64,000 nt of DNA, taken from assembly GCF_022317005.1 (NCBI RefSeq), contig NZ_CP081006.1, positions 3,348,001 to 3,412,000 of the forward strand. Reading direction: 5' to 3'. Position 1 is the first letter of the stretch. Every line of letters begins with the position of its first letter. The notes below the pieces were generated by a model. It was given only the letters and a program-made list of their open reading frames with translations, searched no databases and was not told where the DNA came from. The DNA comes from Mycobacterium sp. IDR2000157661 (GTDB lineage Bacteria; Actinomycetota; Actinomycetes; Mycobacteriales; Mycobacteriaceae). The position numbers were made by a program, and so were the translations under genes. Positions 43,720-51,592 of the stretch are shown here, piece after piece.

Positions 43720-44589
43720 ATGCGGCTGTATCGGGACCGGGCGGTGGTGCTGCGCCAGCACAAGCTCGGCGAAGCCGATCGAATCGTCACCCTTCTCACC
43801 CGCAACCACGGGTTGGTGCGGGCGGTGGCCAAGGGCGTGCGGCGCACCCGCAGCAAGTTCGGAGCCAGGCTGGAGCCGTTCGCACACATCGACGTTCAGC
43901 TGCACCCGGGCCGCAACCTCGACATCGTCACCCAGGTGCAGGCCATCGACGCCTTCGCAGGAGACATCGTCAGCGACTACGGCCGCTACACCTGCGCCTG
44001 CGCGGTGCTGGAGACCGCCGAACGCCTGGCCGGCGAAGAGCGGGCCCCGATGCCTGCGTTGCACCGGCTGACGGTCGCCGCATTGCGCGCGGTGGCCGAC
44101 GGCAGCAGGCCCAGGGAACTGGTGCTGGACGCCTACCTGTTGCGGGCGATGGGGATTGCGGGCTGGGCGCCTGCGCTGACCGAGTGCGCCCGCTGCGCCG
44201 CGCCGGGCCCGCACCGGGCGTTTCACGTGGCCGCCGGTGGCAGCGTGTGTGTGCACTGCAGGCCGTCGGGGTCGGTGACGCCGCCGCAGGCCGTGCTGGA
44301 TCTGATGGCCGCGCTGCACGGCGGTGACTGGGCGCACGCCGAAACATCGACGTCGTCGCACCGCAGCCAGGCCAGCGGACTGGTCGCGGCGCATCTGCAA
44401 TGGCATCTGGAACGGCAGATGCGGACGTTGCCACTGGTCGAGCGGGTGTACCGGGTGGACCGGGCCCTCGTCGATCACCGCACCGCGGTGGCTGGCGACC
44501 AGCATGTGACGCGCCTCGGGCAGGATATGCCCCATGGCAACCAAACGGGCGGGCAGGAAGACCTACCCTCAGCTGCCCCCGGCGCCTGA
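43720..44589 (+). CDS. recO: DNA repair protein RecO
   Basis: The 289-residue protein loads RecA with RecR in recombinational repair. It has the N-terminal OB fold ([44 protein letters not shown]), the helical middle and four Cys of a zinc site (CARCAAPG...CVHC). The last part beyond [14 protein letters not shown], about 40 residues, overlaps uppS by 56 bp and does not look like RecO; the true stop may have been lost, extending the frame into uppS. Core function should be intact. Confidence 0.92.
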   Translation: MRLYRDRAVVLRQHKLGEADRIVTLLTRNHGLVRAVAKGVRRTRSKFGARLEPFAHIDVQLHPGRNLDIVTQVQAIDAFAGDIVSDYGRYTCACAVLETAERLAGEERAPMPALHRLTVAALRAVADGSRPRELVLDAYLLRAMGIAGWAPALTECARCAAPGPHRAFHVAAGGSVCVHCRPSGSVTPPQAVLDLMAALHGGDWAHAETSTSSHRSQASGLVAAHLQWHLERQMRTLPLVERVYRVDRALVDHRTAVAGDQHVTRLGQDMPHGNQTGGQEDLPSAAPGA

Positions 44590-45418
44590 CGACTACCCGT
44601 CGTTTCCGGACAAGTCGACGTGGCCCGTCGTCTTCCCCGAGATCCCACCGGGCACCAATGGCCGCTTCGCCCGCCCGCCTCAGCACACGTCCAAGGAGGC
44701 CGCCCCCCGGATCCCGGCCGACCAGGTGCCCAACCACGTGGCCGTCGTCATGGACGGTAACGGCCGCTGGGCCACCCAGCGGGGCCTGCACCGCACCGAA
44801 GGTCACAAGATGGGCGAAGCCGTACTCATCGACATCACCTGCGGCGCAATCGAAATCGGTATCAAGCACCTGACGGTGTATGCGTTCTCCACCGAGAACT
44901 GGAACCGCAGCACCGAGGAGGTCCGCTTCCTGATGGGGTTCAACCGCGAGGTGGTGCGCCGCCGCCGGGAGAACCTCAACGACATGGGCGTGCGGATGCG
45001 CTGGGTCGGCTCACGGCCGCGGATGTGGCGCAGCGTCATCAAGGAGTTCGACATCGCCGAGCAGATGACGGTGGGCAACGACGTCATCACCATCAACTAC
45101 TGCGTGAACTACGGCGGCCGCACCGAGATTGTCGAGGCGACCCGCGAACTGGCCCAGATGGCGGTCGACGGCAAGATCAAACCCAACCGGATCACGGAGG
45201 CGACCTTCGCCAAACACCTGCACCGCGCCGACATCCCCGACGTGGATCTGTTCATCCGCACGTCGGGGGAGCAGCGGGCCAGCAACTTCCTGCTGTGGCA
45301 GGCCGCCTACGCCGAGTTCGTCTTCCAGGACAAGTTGTGGCCCGACTACGATCGCCGCGACCTGTGGGCCGCCTGCGAGGAGTACGTCAACCGCAACCGT
45401 CGCTTCGGTAGGGCCTGA
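44534..45418 (+). CDS. uppS: Long-chain (Z)-decaprenyl diphosphate synthase
   Basis: The 294-residue cis-prenyltransferase makes the C50 lipid carrier for arabinogalactan and peptidoglycan. Motifs: [13 protein letters not shown] (catalytic Asp), [15 protein letters not shown], and [19 protein letters not shown]. The roughly 65-residue N-terminal extension ([18 protein letters not shown]) is typical of the mycobacterial enzyme Rv2361c. It overlaps recO by 56 bp and the next gene by one base. Confidence 0.95.
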   Translation: MATKRAGRKTYPQLPPAPDDYPSFPDKSTWPVVFPEIPPGTNGRFARPPQHTSKEAAPRIPADQVPNHVAVVMDGNGRWATQRGLHRTEGHKMGEAVLIDITCGAIEIGIKHLTVYAFSTENWNRSTEEVRFLMGFNREVVRRRRENLNDMGVRMRWVGSRPRMWRSVIKEFDIAEQMTVGNDVITINYCVNYGGRTEIVEATRELAQMAVDGKIKPNRITEATFAKHLHRADIPDVDLFIRTSGEQRASNFLLWQAAYAEFVFQDKLWPDYDRRDLWAACEEYVNRNRRFGRA

Positions 45419-45843
45419 TGAGCCTGCAGGAGCGGCTGGCCGACGTACTCGACGGGGTGCTTCCGGTGACGCGCGAGGACGACGGCGCCGTCACCGTGCA
45501 CCATGACCAGACGCTGGCCTCCCTGCGCACGGTGCCCGTCGCCGAGGGTCTGGAGTTGGTGTCGCTGACCCAGATCCTGGCGTGGGACCTGCCGCTGGAC
45601 GCCAAGCTGCGGACAAAGGTCGCCGAGCATGCTCACAACACGTTGCTCGGCACGGTGTCGCTGGCGGCCAAGAGCGCGCCCCACGATGTCGCTGCCGGCG
45701 CCAAGCGCAACTCGAAAAAGGCCGCAGACGTCCTGCTGCGCTACAACTTCCCCGCTGCCGGCTTGACCGACGACGCACTGCGCACGCTGATCCTCATGGT
45801 GCTGGCCACCGGCTCCGACGTGCGCAGGGCGCTGGTCGGCTGA
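45418..45843 (+). CDS. Conserved hypothetical protein (Rv2360c-like)
   Basis: The 141-residue soluble protein starts [21 protein letters not shown] and ends LMVLATGSDVRRALVG. No catalytic motif or membrane segment is visible. It follows uppS with a TGATG overlap and converges on zur, as Rv2360c does. Function unknown. Confidence 0.8.
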   Translation: MSLQERLADVLDGVLPVTREDDGAVTVHHDQTLASLRTVPVAEGLELVSLTQILAWDLPLDAKLRTKVAEHAHNTLLGTVSLAAKSAPHDVAAGAKRNSKKAADVLLRYNFPAAGLTDDALRTLILMVLATGSDVRRALVG

Positions 45844-45859
45844 GCGGTATCGGCGGCGG

Positions 45860-46255
45860 TTATCCCCTGGTGCAGTCGCCGCACACGCCGAAGATCTCGA
45901 TGGTGTGGCTGACGTCGGAGAAGCCGTGTTCGCGAGCGATGTCGGCGGCCCAGGTTTCGACGTCGCCGCCCTGAATCTCGACCGTCGAACCGCACGCCCG
46001 GCAGACCAGGTGATGGTGGTGGTCCTCCGAGCAGCGTCGGTACACCGACTCACCCGTGTCGGTGCGCAGCGTGTCGACGGCGCCGGCCGCGGCCATCTGC
46101 TGCAGGGTGCGGTAGACCGTCGTCAGCCCGATGCCCTCGCCACGGCGACGCAACTCGTCGTGCAGTTCCTGTGCGGAGCGGAAGTCGTCGAGCTTGTCCA
46201 GGAGCGCGGCGATCGCGGCGCGTTGCCGTGTCGACCGCAAACCGGTCGCGCTCAC
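45860..46255 (-). CDS. zur: Zinc uptake regulator Zur (FurB)
   Basis: The 131-residue Fur-family repressor shuts off zinc uptake and alternative ribosomal protein genes when zinc is plentiful. It has a winged helix (RSTRQRAAIAALLDKL, GIGLTTVYRTLQQMAAAG), a sensory His cluster (EDHHHHLVC) and structural CxxC pairs (CRACG, CGDC). GTG start overlaps the smtB stop in GTGA, giving the mycobacterial smtB-zur operon. Confidence 0.95.
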   Translation of the reverse strand: MSATGLRSTRQRAAIAALLDKLDDFRSAQELHDELRRRGEGIGLTTVYRTLQQMAAAGAVDTLRTDTGESVYRRCSEDHHHHLVCRACGSTVEIQGGDVETWAADIAREHGFSDVSHTIEIFGVCGDCTRG

Positions 46256-46638
46256 TCGGCGCCCTGTGCGTCCTCGCCGGCGTGAGTGACCGCCGCGACG
46301 ACGATGTCAGCGAGGTGATGGTCGACCAGGCGGTACATCACTTCGCGTCCGGAGCGCTCGCCGGCGACCACGCCGGCGGCCTTGAGGATCCGCAGGTGCT
46401 GGCTGACCAGCGGCTGCGGTACCGCCAGCGCGTCGACGAGTTCGTGCACGCACCGCGCCGACCCCCGCAGCGCCAGGACGATCGCGATACGCACCGGCGC
46501 GGCCAATGCGCGCAGCAGGTCGCCGGAGGTGTCGAGCACGTCGCGCGGCGGGAGCTCGGGAAACGGCGCGCCGCTGTGCTCGTGGAAGCCCTCGGCCGGT
46601 GGCGCAGCCGCGGCAGGCAAGGTGGAAATCGTTTTCAT
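46252..46638 (-). CDS. smtB: ArsR-family zinc sensor SmtB
   Basis: The 128-residue repressor releases DNA when zinc binds. It has the winged helix (LLRALAAPVRIAIVLAL, VPQPLVSQHLRILKAAGVVAGERSGREVMYRL) and a complete alpha5 zinc site, DxHx10HxxE (DHH...THAGED). The ATG at 46638 gives an almost leaderless message from the promoter just upstream. It is the first gene of smtB-zur, so zur is derepressed by zinc through this protein, as known for M. tuberculosis Rv2358-Rv2359. Confidence 0.93.
   Translation of the reverse strand: MKTISTLPAAAAPPAEGFHEHSGAPFPELPPRDVLDTSGDLLRALAAPVRIAIVLALRGSARCVHELVDALAVPQPLVSQHLRILKAAGVVAGERSGREVMYRLVDHHLADIVVAAVTHAGEDAQGAE
46623..46637 (-). promoter_or_regulatory. 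Zur-box-like palindrome at the smtB start
   Basis: TGGAAATCGTTTTCA is an imperfect inverted repeat resembling mycobacterial Zur operators. It falls over the first codons of smtB, just downstream of the probable transcription start. The match is by eye. Confidence 0.4.
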
Positions 46639-46648
46639 TATGACGCCT

Positions 46649-46676
46649 ACAATACATGCGCTCTCGTGCATGTCAA
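46649..46676 (-). promoter_or_regulatory. smtB-zur promoter with SmtB-type operator in the spacer
   Basis: On the minus strand TTGACA (46676-46671), a 16-nt spacer and TATTGT (46654-46649) form a near-consensus SigA promoter. The spacer is covered by the inverted repeat ACATGC-N8-GCATGT (46654-46673), well placed for repression by SmtB. Confidence 0.7.
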
Positions 46677-46695
46677 CGGCGTCGCGGGGGGTCGC

Positions 46696-46701
46696 TAGGC
46701 T
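46696..46701 (+). promoter_or_regulatory. -10 element of glyS
   Basis: TAGGCT (TANNNT) ends 8 nt before the glyS GTG, which has no Shine-Dalgarno, so the glyS mRNA is leaderless or nearly so. Confidence 0.5.
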
Positions 46702-46709
46702 GTGCACCC

Positions 46710-48116
46710 GTGGCTCAGTCTTCCTCGATCATCGACACCGTCGCGAATCTGGCCAAACGACGCGGCCTCGTATATCAGGCCGGCGAGATCTACGGCGGTA
46801 CGAAGTCGGCGTGGGACTATGGGCCGCTCGGTGTGGAACTGAAGGAGAACATCAAACGGCAGTGGTGGCGGTCGGTGGTCACCGGCCGCGAGGATGTGGT
46901 GGGCCTGGATTCGTCGATCATTCTCCCGCGCGAGGTGTGGGTGGCCTCGGGGCACGTCGAGGTGTTCAACGACCCGCTCGTCGAATGCCTGAACTGCCAC
47001 AAGCGCCACCGGCAGGACCACATGCAGGAGGCCTACTTCGAGAAGGGCGGGGCGAAGAAGGGCTATTCCGGTCCGGACGATGTCCCGATGAGCGAGATCG
47101 CCTGTCCGGACTGCGGTACCAAGGGCCAGTGGACCGAGCCACGCGACTTCAACATGATGCTCAAGACCTACCTCGGGCCGATCGAGTCCGAGGAGGGGCT
47201 GCACTACCTGCGGCCGGAGACCGCCCAGGGCATCTTCGTCAACTTCGCCAACGTGGTGACGACCCAACGCAAGAAGCCGCCGTTCGGAATCGCCCAGACC
47301 GGCAAGAGTTTTCGCAACGAGATCACCCCGGGGAACTTCATCTTCCGCACCCGCGAGTTCGAGCAGATGGAGATGGAGTTCTTCGTCGAGCCGTCGACGG
47401 CGCGCGAATGGCATCAATACTGGATCGACGAGCGGCTGGGCTGGTACGTCGAACTCGGTATCGACCGCGACAACCTGCGACTCTACGAGCATCCGAAGGA
47501 GAAGCTGTCGCACTACTCCGACCGCACGGTCGACATCGAGTACAGGTTCGGCTTCACCGGCAACCCGTGGGGGGAGCTGGAAGGTATCGCGAACCGCACC
47601 GACTTCGACTTGTCCACGCACAGCAAGCATTCCGGCGTCGACCTGTCCTATTACGATCAGGCAGGCGACACCCGCTACACCCCGTATGTGATCGAACCGG
47701 CAGCCGGTCTGACGCGGTCGTTCATGGCGTTTCTGGTCGACGCCTACGCCGAGGACGAGGCGCCCAACGCCAAGGGCGGGGTGGACAAGCGCACAGTGCT
47801 GCGCCTGGATCCGCGACTGTCTCCGGTCAAGGCGGCGGTGCTGCCACTCTCTCGCAACGAGGCGCTCTCGCCGAAGGCGCGTGACCTCGCTGCCGAACTG
47901 CGCAAGAACTGGAACGTCGAGTTCGACGACGCCGGCGCGATCGGGAGGCGTTACCGGCGCCAGGACGAGATCGGTACGCCGTTCTGCGTGACGGTCGACT
48001 TCGACTCGCTCGAGGACCAGGCCGTCACCATCCGCGAGCGCGACGCGATGACCCAGGACCGCGTCGGCCTCGACAACGTCAGCGACTACCTCGCCGTCCG
48101 CCTCAAGGGCTGCTGA
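46710..48116 (+). CDS. glyS: Glycyl-tRNA synthetase (alpha2 type)
   Basis: The 468-residue class II synthetase charges tRNA-Gly. Motifs: [22 protein letters not shown] near the N-terminus, zinc-type Cys ([16 protein letters not shown]), [35 protein letters not shown] (motif 2 region) and [10 protein letters not shown] (motif 3), then a C-terminal anticodon-binding domain. GTG 46710 gives [18 protein letters not shown]. It diverges from smtB, as Rv2357c does. Confidence 0.96.
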   Translation: MAQSSSIIDTVANLAKRRGLVYQAGEIYGGTKSAWDYGPLGVELKENIKRQWWRSVVTGREDVVGLDSSIILPREVWVASGHVEVFNDPLVECLNCHKRHRQDHMQEAYFEKGGAKKGYSGPDDVPMSEIACPDCGTKGQWTEPRDFNMMLKTYLGPIESEEGLHYLRPETAQGIFVNFANVVTTQRKKPPFGIAQTGKSFRNEITPGNFIFRTREFEQMEMEFFVEPSTAREWHQYWIDERLGWYVELGIDRDNLRLYEHPKEKLSHYSDRTVDIEYRFGFTGNPWGELEGIANRTDFDLSTHSKHSGVDLSYYDQAGDTRYTPYVIEPAAGLTRSFMAFLVDAYAEDEAPNAKGGVDKRTVLRLDPRLSPVKAAVLPLSRNEALSPKARDLAAELRKNWNVEFDDAGAIGRRYRRQDEIGTPFCVTVDFDSLEDQAVTIRERDAMTQDRVGLDNVSDYLAVRLKGC

Positions 48117-48122
48117 CCTCTG

Positions 48123-48247
48123 GCGAGCGTGCGTGTCTGAACACCACACGCCCGCATTGCGCAACGCTTCGCGCACGGTCGGGGGTGACGAGCGTGCACA
48201 GACTGTTGGAGATCTGCGGCATGTGGTGTTCAGACACGCACGCTCGC
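48123..48247 (+). repeat. Perfect 26-bp inverted repeat with 73-nt spacer
   Basis: Positions 48123-48148 and 48222-48247 are exact reverse complements (arm begins GCGAGCGTGCGTGTCTGAAC). The element sits between the convergent ends of glyS and the TPM-domain gene. The spacer contains GACGAGCGTGCACAGACTG, which looks like a degenerate further copy of the arm. As RNA it would form a very stable hairpin from either strand, but it lacks a T tract. It may be a bidirectional transcription barrier or a copy of a palindromic intergenic repeat family. Confidence 0.9.
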
Positions 48248-48257
48248 GCATACGGCG

Positions 48258-50261
48258 TCAGAAGCGGCCGCCGCCGCCGAACATGCCGCCACCACCGCCG
48301 CCGGAGCCGCCGAACGAGCCGGGGCTGAACCCTCCGCCGCCGAATCCGCCGAACCCGCCGCGCATTCCGCCGCTGAGGATGTTTCCGATCAGGATGCCGC
48401 CGATCATCGCTCCCATGTTGCCTCCGCCACGGCCGCCACCGAACGGACCCGGATACGAATTCTGGGCATTCTGCACGTCGGAATTGGCCAGGTGCTGGGC
48501 CTGGGCGGCCAGCATGGCCGCGCCGTTGGCGTGGGCGACGGCTTCGGCGGGCTCGGTCGAACGCTTCGCCTCGGCGGCGCCGATCTGCCGCACGGCCTCT
48601 GCGAGCCGGGTCCGCGCCTCCGGGCCCACGATGCCGCGGCGCGTGTCGATGAAGTCGGACACCGAGCGCACCCGCGACCGCGCGGTGAACAGCGCCTCGT
48701 CCAGGGTCCGGTTGAGCCGTTCGGCGGCCTCGCGTTCCTGCTCGACGGTCACCAGCAACCGGTCGAGGTTCGCGTCGGCCGTGGTCAACTGCGTGAACGC
48801 GCCCAGCGGGTCGGTCGACCCGGTGCGTCGGGCCGTCGCCACGGCGGCCGCCGCGGCGTCCCGGGCCTCGGTGAGTCCCGTGGCGCTGGGCACCGAACCT
48901 TGGCGCAGCAGTTCGCCGGCCTGCTTGATGCCGTTCTCGACGTCGTCGATCGCGGCAGGCAACGTGGCCGCCGCGCGGCGGATGTCGCTGGCCGCGCTGT
49001 CGACCGAGTCCAGCAGTGATCGCGCCTGCGCCAACGCCGACTCGGCGCCGCGCACGCAGTCGACCAGTTCGGCCTGCTGTCCTGCCACCGGCCGGTTGGC
49101 CAGCTCGCGGCCGCGGGTGAGGTTGCGGTCGGCGAACTTCAGCAACTCCTTGGCGGCATCGACGTTGCCGCTCACCGAGGTCAGTGCACCGGCGTCGAAC
49201 TCGGTTCGCAGCTGGGCGAGCGTCTGCTCGGAGGGGGCGAGGCGGGCGGTGATGTCGACCACCTGTTGCGTCATCGCGGTCAGCCGGGTCGGCGCGTTGA
49301 TCACCAGATCCCGCAGCTTGGCGAACGCCTCGCTCTGCGCGTCGAGCTCCCGGTCGGCCTTGGCCGCCGCCACCACCACGCGCGTCAACAGGTCGCGGCG
49401 TTGCGCCGGGGTCTCCGGAATGGCGTCATCGAGTATCTGGCGGACGTTGAAAGCCTGCGCCAGTGTCGTTTTCGCACCGTTGACCGCGCGAGTGAAGGGC
49501 TCGGTTCGTTCGGCTCCGAACTCCTCGATCGCTATCTCGAGTTCGTGCTCGCTGGTGCGCACCGCGTTGTCGACGTCGACCACGATCGCCCGCGACAGGT
49601 CGTCGAGGGCGTCGAGGGACACCGCCGCCAACGCGTTCGGGTCCGACGGGTCGACCCGGCGGGCCGCCGCGAACTCCGCCTCGCGACGCTTGCGCCGACG
49701 GCGGCGGCGCCACAGCAGCAACAGGCCGACTGCGACCGCCACGATCCCCAGCATGATCAACACCCCGAACCAGCTGAGGCCGGTGCCCGACGTCGGGGAG
49801 GCGTTGAGCCCGTCGGCGGCCGCCACCGCAGCTCCCGCCCAGTCCTCTCGGCGCAGCTCGGGCTCGATTGCGTTGCGCCGCAGGCTATCCACCCGGCTGG
49901 CGCTCAATTCGGTGGCGGTGTCCGGAACGAGGAAGGCATAGGCGCGATCGACCGTGGCCACGGCCAGCAGTGCGTCGAAGTCGCCCAGGTCGCTGAGCCG
50001 TCGTGTAGTGGCGGCCCAGCTCTCGGCCGACTGGCCCGAGAACGAATCGACGTATACCACCCACAGGCGCGTCCTGCGTTCGGAGTACAGCTCGTCGACC
50101 GCGGTGGTCACGCGGCTGCGCTCCGCGCCGTTGAGCACACCGGCGCCGTCGGTGACGTAGCCGGTCAGCCGGAACGGCGGTTCGGCCGCGGTGGCCGGCG
50201 CGAGCAGCAGGCCGACTGCCAGCACCGCGAGCACGAGGCTGAGCAGACGTGCAAGTCGCAT
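48258..50261 (-). CDS. TPM-domain membrane protein with Gly-rich C-terminus
   Basis: The 667-residue protein has a signal peptide (about 1-25, LARLLSLVLAVLAVGLLLAPATA), an extracellular TPM (Psb32/YgcG-like) domain (about 30-150; GYVTDGAGVLNGAERSRV, LWVVYVDSFSGQS), a membrane helix (about 167-188, FGVLIMLGIVAVAVGLLLLW) followed by an Arg/Lys-rich stop, a long Ala-rich helical or coiled-coil cytoplasmic part, and a glycine-rich end (FGGFGGGGFSPGSFGG). ATG 50261 is preferred to a TTG at 50270. It corresponds to Rv2345. Function unknown; the family is linked to membrane protein turnover. Confidence 0.85.
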   Translation of the reverse strand: MRLARLLSLVLAVLAVGLLLAPATAAEPPFRLTGYVTDGAGVLNGAERSRVTTAVDELYSERRTRLWVVYVDSFSGQSAESWAATTRRLSDLGDFDALLAVATVDRAYAFLVPDTATELSASRVDSLRRNAIEPELRREDWAGAAVAAADGLNASPTSGTGLSWFGVLIMLGIVAVAVGLLLLWRRRRRRKRREAEFAAARRVDPSDPNALAAVSLDALDDLSRAIVVDVDNAVRTSEHELEIAIEEFGAERTEPFTRAVNGAKTTLAQAFNVRQILDDAIPETPAQRRDLLTRVVVAAAKADRELDAQSEAFAKLRDLVINAPTRLTAMTQQVVDITARLAPSEQTLAQLRTEFDAGALTSVSGNVDAAKELLKFADRNLTRGRELANRPVAGQQAELVDCVRGAESALAQARSLLDSVDSAASDIRRAAATLPAAIDDVENGIKQAGELLRQGSVPSATGLTEARDAAAAAVATARRTGSTDPLGAFTQLTTADANLDRLLVTVEQEREAAERLNRTLDEALFTARSRVRSVSDFIDTRRGIVGPEARTRLAEAVRQIGAAEAKRSTEPAEAVAHANGAAMLAAQAQHLANSDVQNAQNSYPGPFGGGRGGGNMGAMIGGILIGNILSGGMRGGFGGFGGGGFSPGSFGGSGGGGGGMFGGGGRF

Positions 50262-50326
50262 GCCCGCCAATGTAGTGGGAGCCGACCCGGCCGTACCGTC
50301 GAACAGTCCTGGCAGACTGTGCGTCG

Positions 50327-51583
50327 GTGGCCGCGCAGCAAGATCCGTACGACGAGTTCGACCGCGAGCGATTCGTGGCCGAACCGCCCAAGGCTGCCGC
50401 GTTGCCCGGCACCGACGCCGAACACCGCACCGACTTCGCCCGCGACCGTGCGCGGGTGCTGCACTGCGCCGCGCTGCGCCGGCTGGCCGACAAGACCCAG
50501 GTCGTCGGGCCCCGTCAGGGCGAGACGCCGCGCACCCGGTTGACCCATTCGCTGGAGGTCGCGCAGATCGGTCGCGGGATGGCGATCGGACTGGGCTGCG
50601 ACCCCGACCTGGTGGACCTGGCCGGCCTGGCCCACGACATCGGCCACCCGCCGTACGGGCACAACGGCGAGCGGGCGCTCAACGAGATCGCCGCCGACCA
50701 CGGCGGCTTCGAGGGCAACGCGCAGAACTTCCGCATCCTGACCCGTCTCGAGCCCAAAGTGCTTGACGGCGAAGGAATCAGCGCCGGACTCAACTTGACC
50801 CGCGCCGCGCTCGACGCCGTCACGAAGTATCCGTGGCGGCGTGGGCCGCAGCAGGCCAAGTTCGGGTTCTACGACGACGACGGGCCCGCGGCGGACTGGG
50901 TGCGTGCGGCAGCGCCGGTCGCCAAGCCGTGCCTGGAGGCGCAGGTGATGGACTGGGCTGACGACGTCGCGTACTCGGTGCACGACGTCGAGGACGGTGT
51001 GGTCTCCGGACGCATCGACATGCGGGTGCTGGCCGACGGCGACGCGGCCGCCGAACTCGGCCGGCTCGGCGAAGCCAGCGGCATGGGGGCGGGCCTGCCT
51101 GCGGACGACCTCGTCGCCGCGGCGGCGCGGTTGTCGGATCTGCCGGTGGTCGCAGCCGTCGGCAAGTACGACGGCACGCTCACCGCTTCGGTGGCGCTCA
51201 AGCGGTTGACCAGTGAGTTCGTCGGCCGGTTCGCCTCGGCGGCGATCGCTGCGACCCGGCACCGGCCCGGCGGCGGGCCGCTCACCCGCTACCGTGCGGA
51301 CCTGCAGGTACCCGCGCTCGTGCGGGCCGAGGTCGCGGTGCTCAAGGTCCTGGCGCTGCAGTTCATCATGTCTGACCCGCGGCACCTGGAACTGCAGTCG
51401 CGACAACGCGAACGCGTGCACCGGGTGGTCGCCTGGATACTCGCCGGGGCGCCGGCCACCCTGGACCCGATCTACGTGCCGGCCTTCAACGCCGCGGCCG
51501 ACGACGGCGCCCGGCTGCGCGTGGTGATCGACCAGGTCGCCTCATTCACAGAGGGGCGATTGGAGCGGTTGGAACCGGCCTAG
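50327..51583 (+). CDS. dgt: dNTP triphosphohydrolase (dGTPase-like, Dgt)
   Basis: The 418-residue HD-domain enzyme hydrolyses dNTPs to nucleoside and triphosphate. The metal-binding HD motif is seen as [14 protein letters not shown]...[15 protein letters not shown] and later [13 protein letters not shown]. The GTG at 50327 gives [15 protein letters not shown]. Its 3' end carries the -10 of dnaG. The order dgt-dnaG equals Rv2344c-Rv2343c. Confidence 0.94.
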   Translation: MAAQQDPYDEFDRERFVAEPPKAAALPGTDAEHRTDFARDRARVLHCAALRRLADKTQVVGPRQGETPRTRLTHSLEVAQIGRGMAIGLGCDPDLVDLAGLAHDIGHPPYGHNGERALNEIAADHGGFEGNAQNFRILTRLEPKVLDGEGISAGLNLTRAALDAVTKYPWRRGPQQAKFGFYDDDGPAADWVRAAAPVAKPCLEAQVMDWADDVAYSVHDVEDGVVSGRIDMRVLADGDAAAELGRLGEASGMGAGLPADDLVAAAARLSDLPVVAAVGKYDGTLTASVALKRLTSEFVGRFASAAIAATRHRPGGGPLTRYRADLQVPALVRAEVAVLKVLALQFIMSDPRHLELQSRQRERVHRVVAWILAGAPATLDPIYVPAFNAAADDGARLRVVIDQVASFTEGRLERLEPA

Positions 51584-51586
51584 ACT
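51581..51586 (+). promoter_or_regulatory. -10 element of dnaG, overlapping the dgt stop codon
   Basis: TAGACT includes the dgt TAG and ends exactly 6 nt before the dnaG GTG. With no Shine-Dalgarno present, transcription should start on the GTG, giving a leaderless mRNA. Confidence 0.6.
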
Positions 51587-51592
51587 GGCCCG

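Noticed and set aside
48133..49941. A long plus-strand frame opposite the TPM-domain gene
   Set aside because: Its Ser/Ala/Arg/Pro composition is that of a shadow of a GC-rich gene; the minus-strand protein has a signal peptide, TPM domain and membrane helix.
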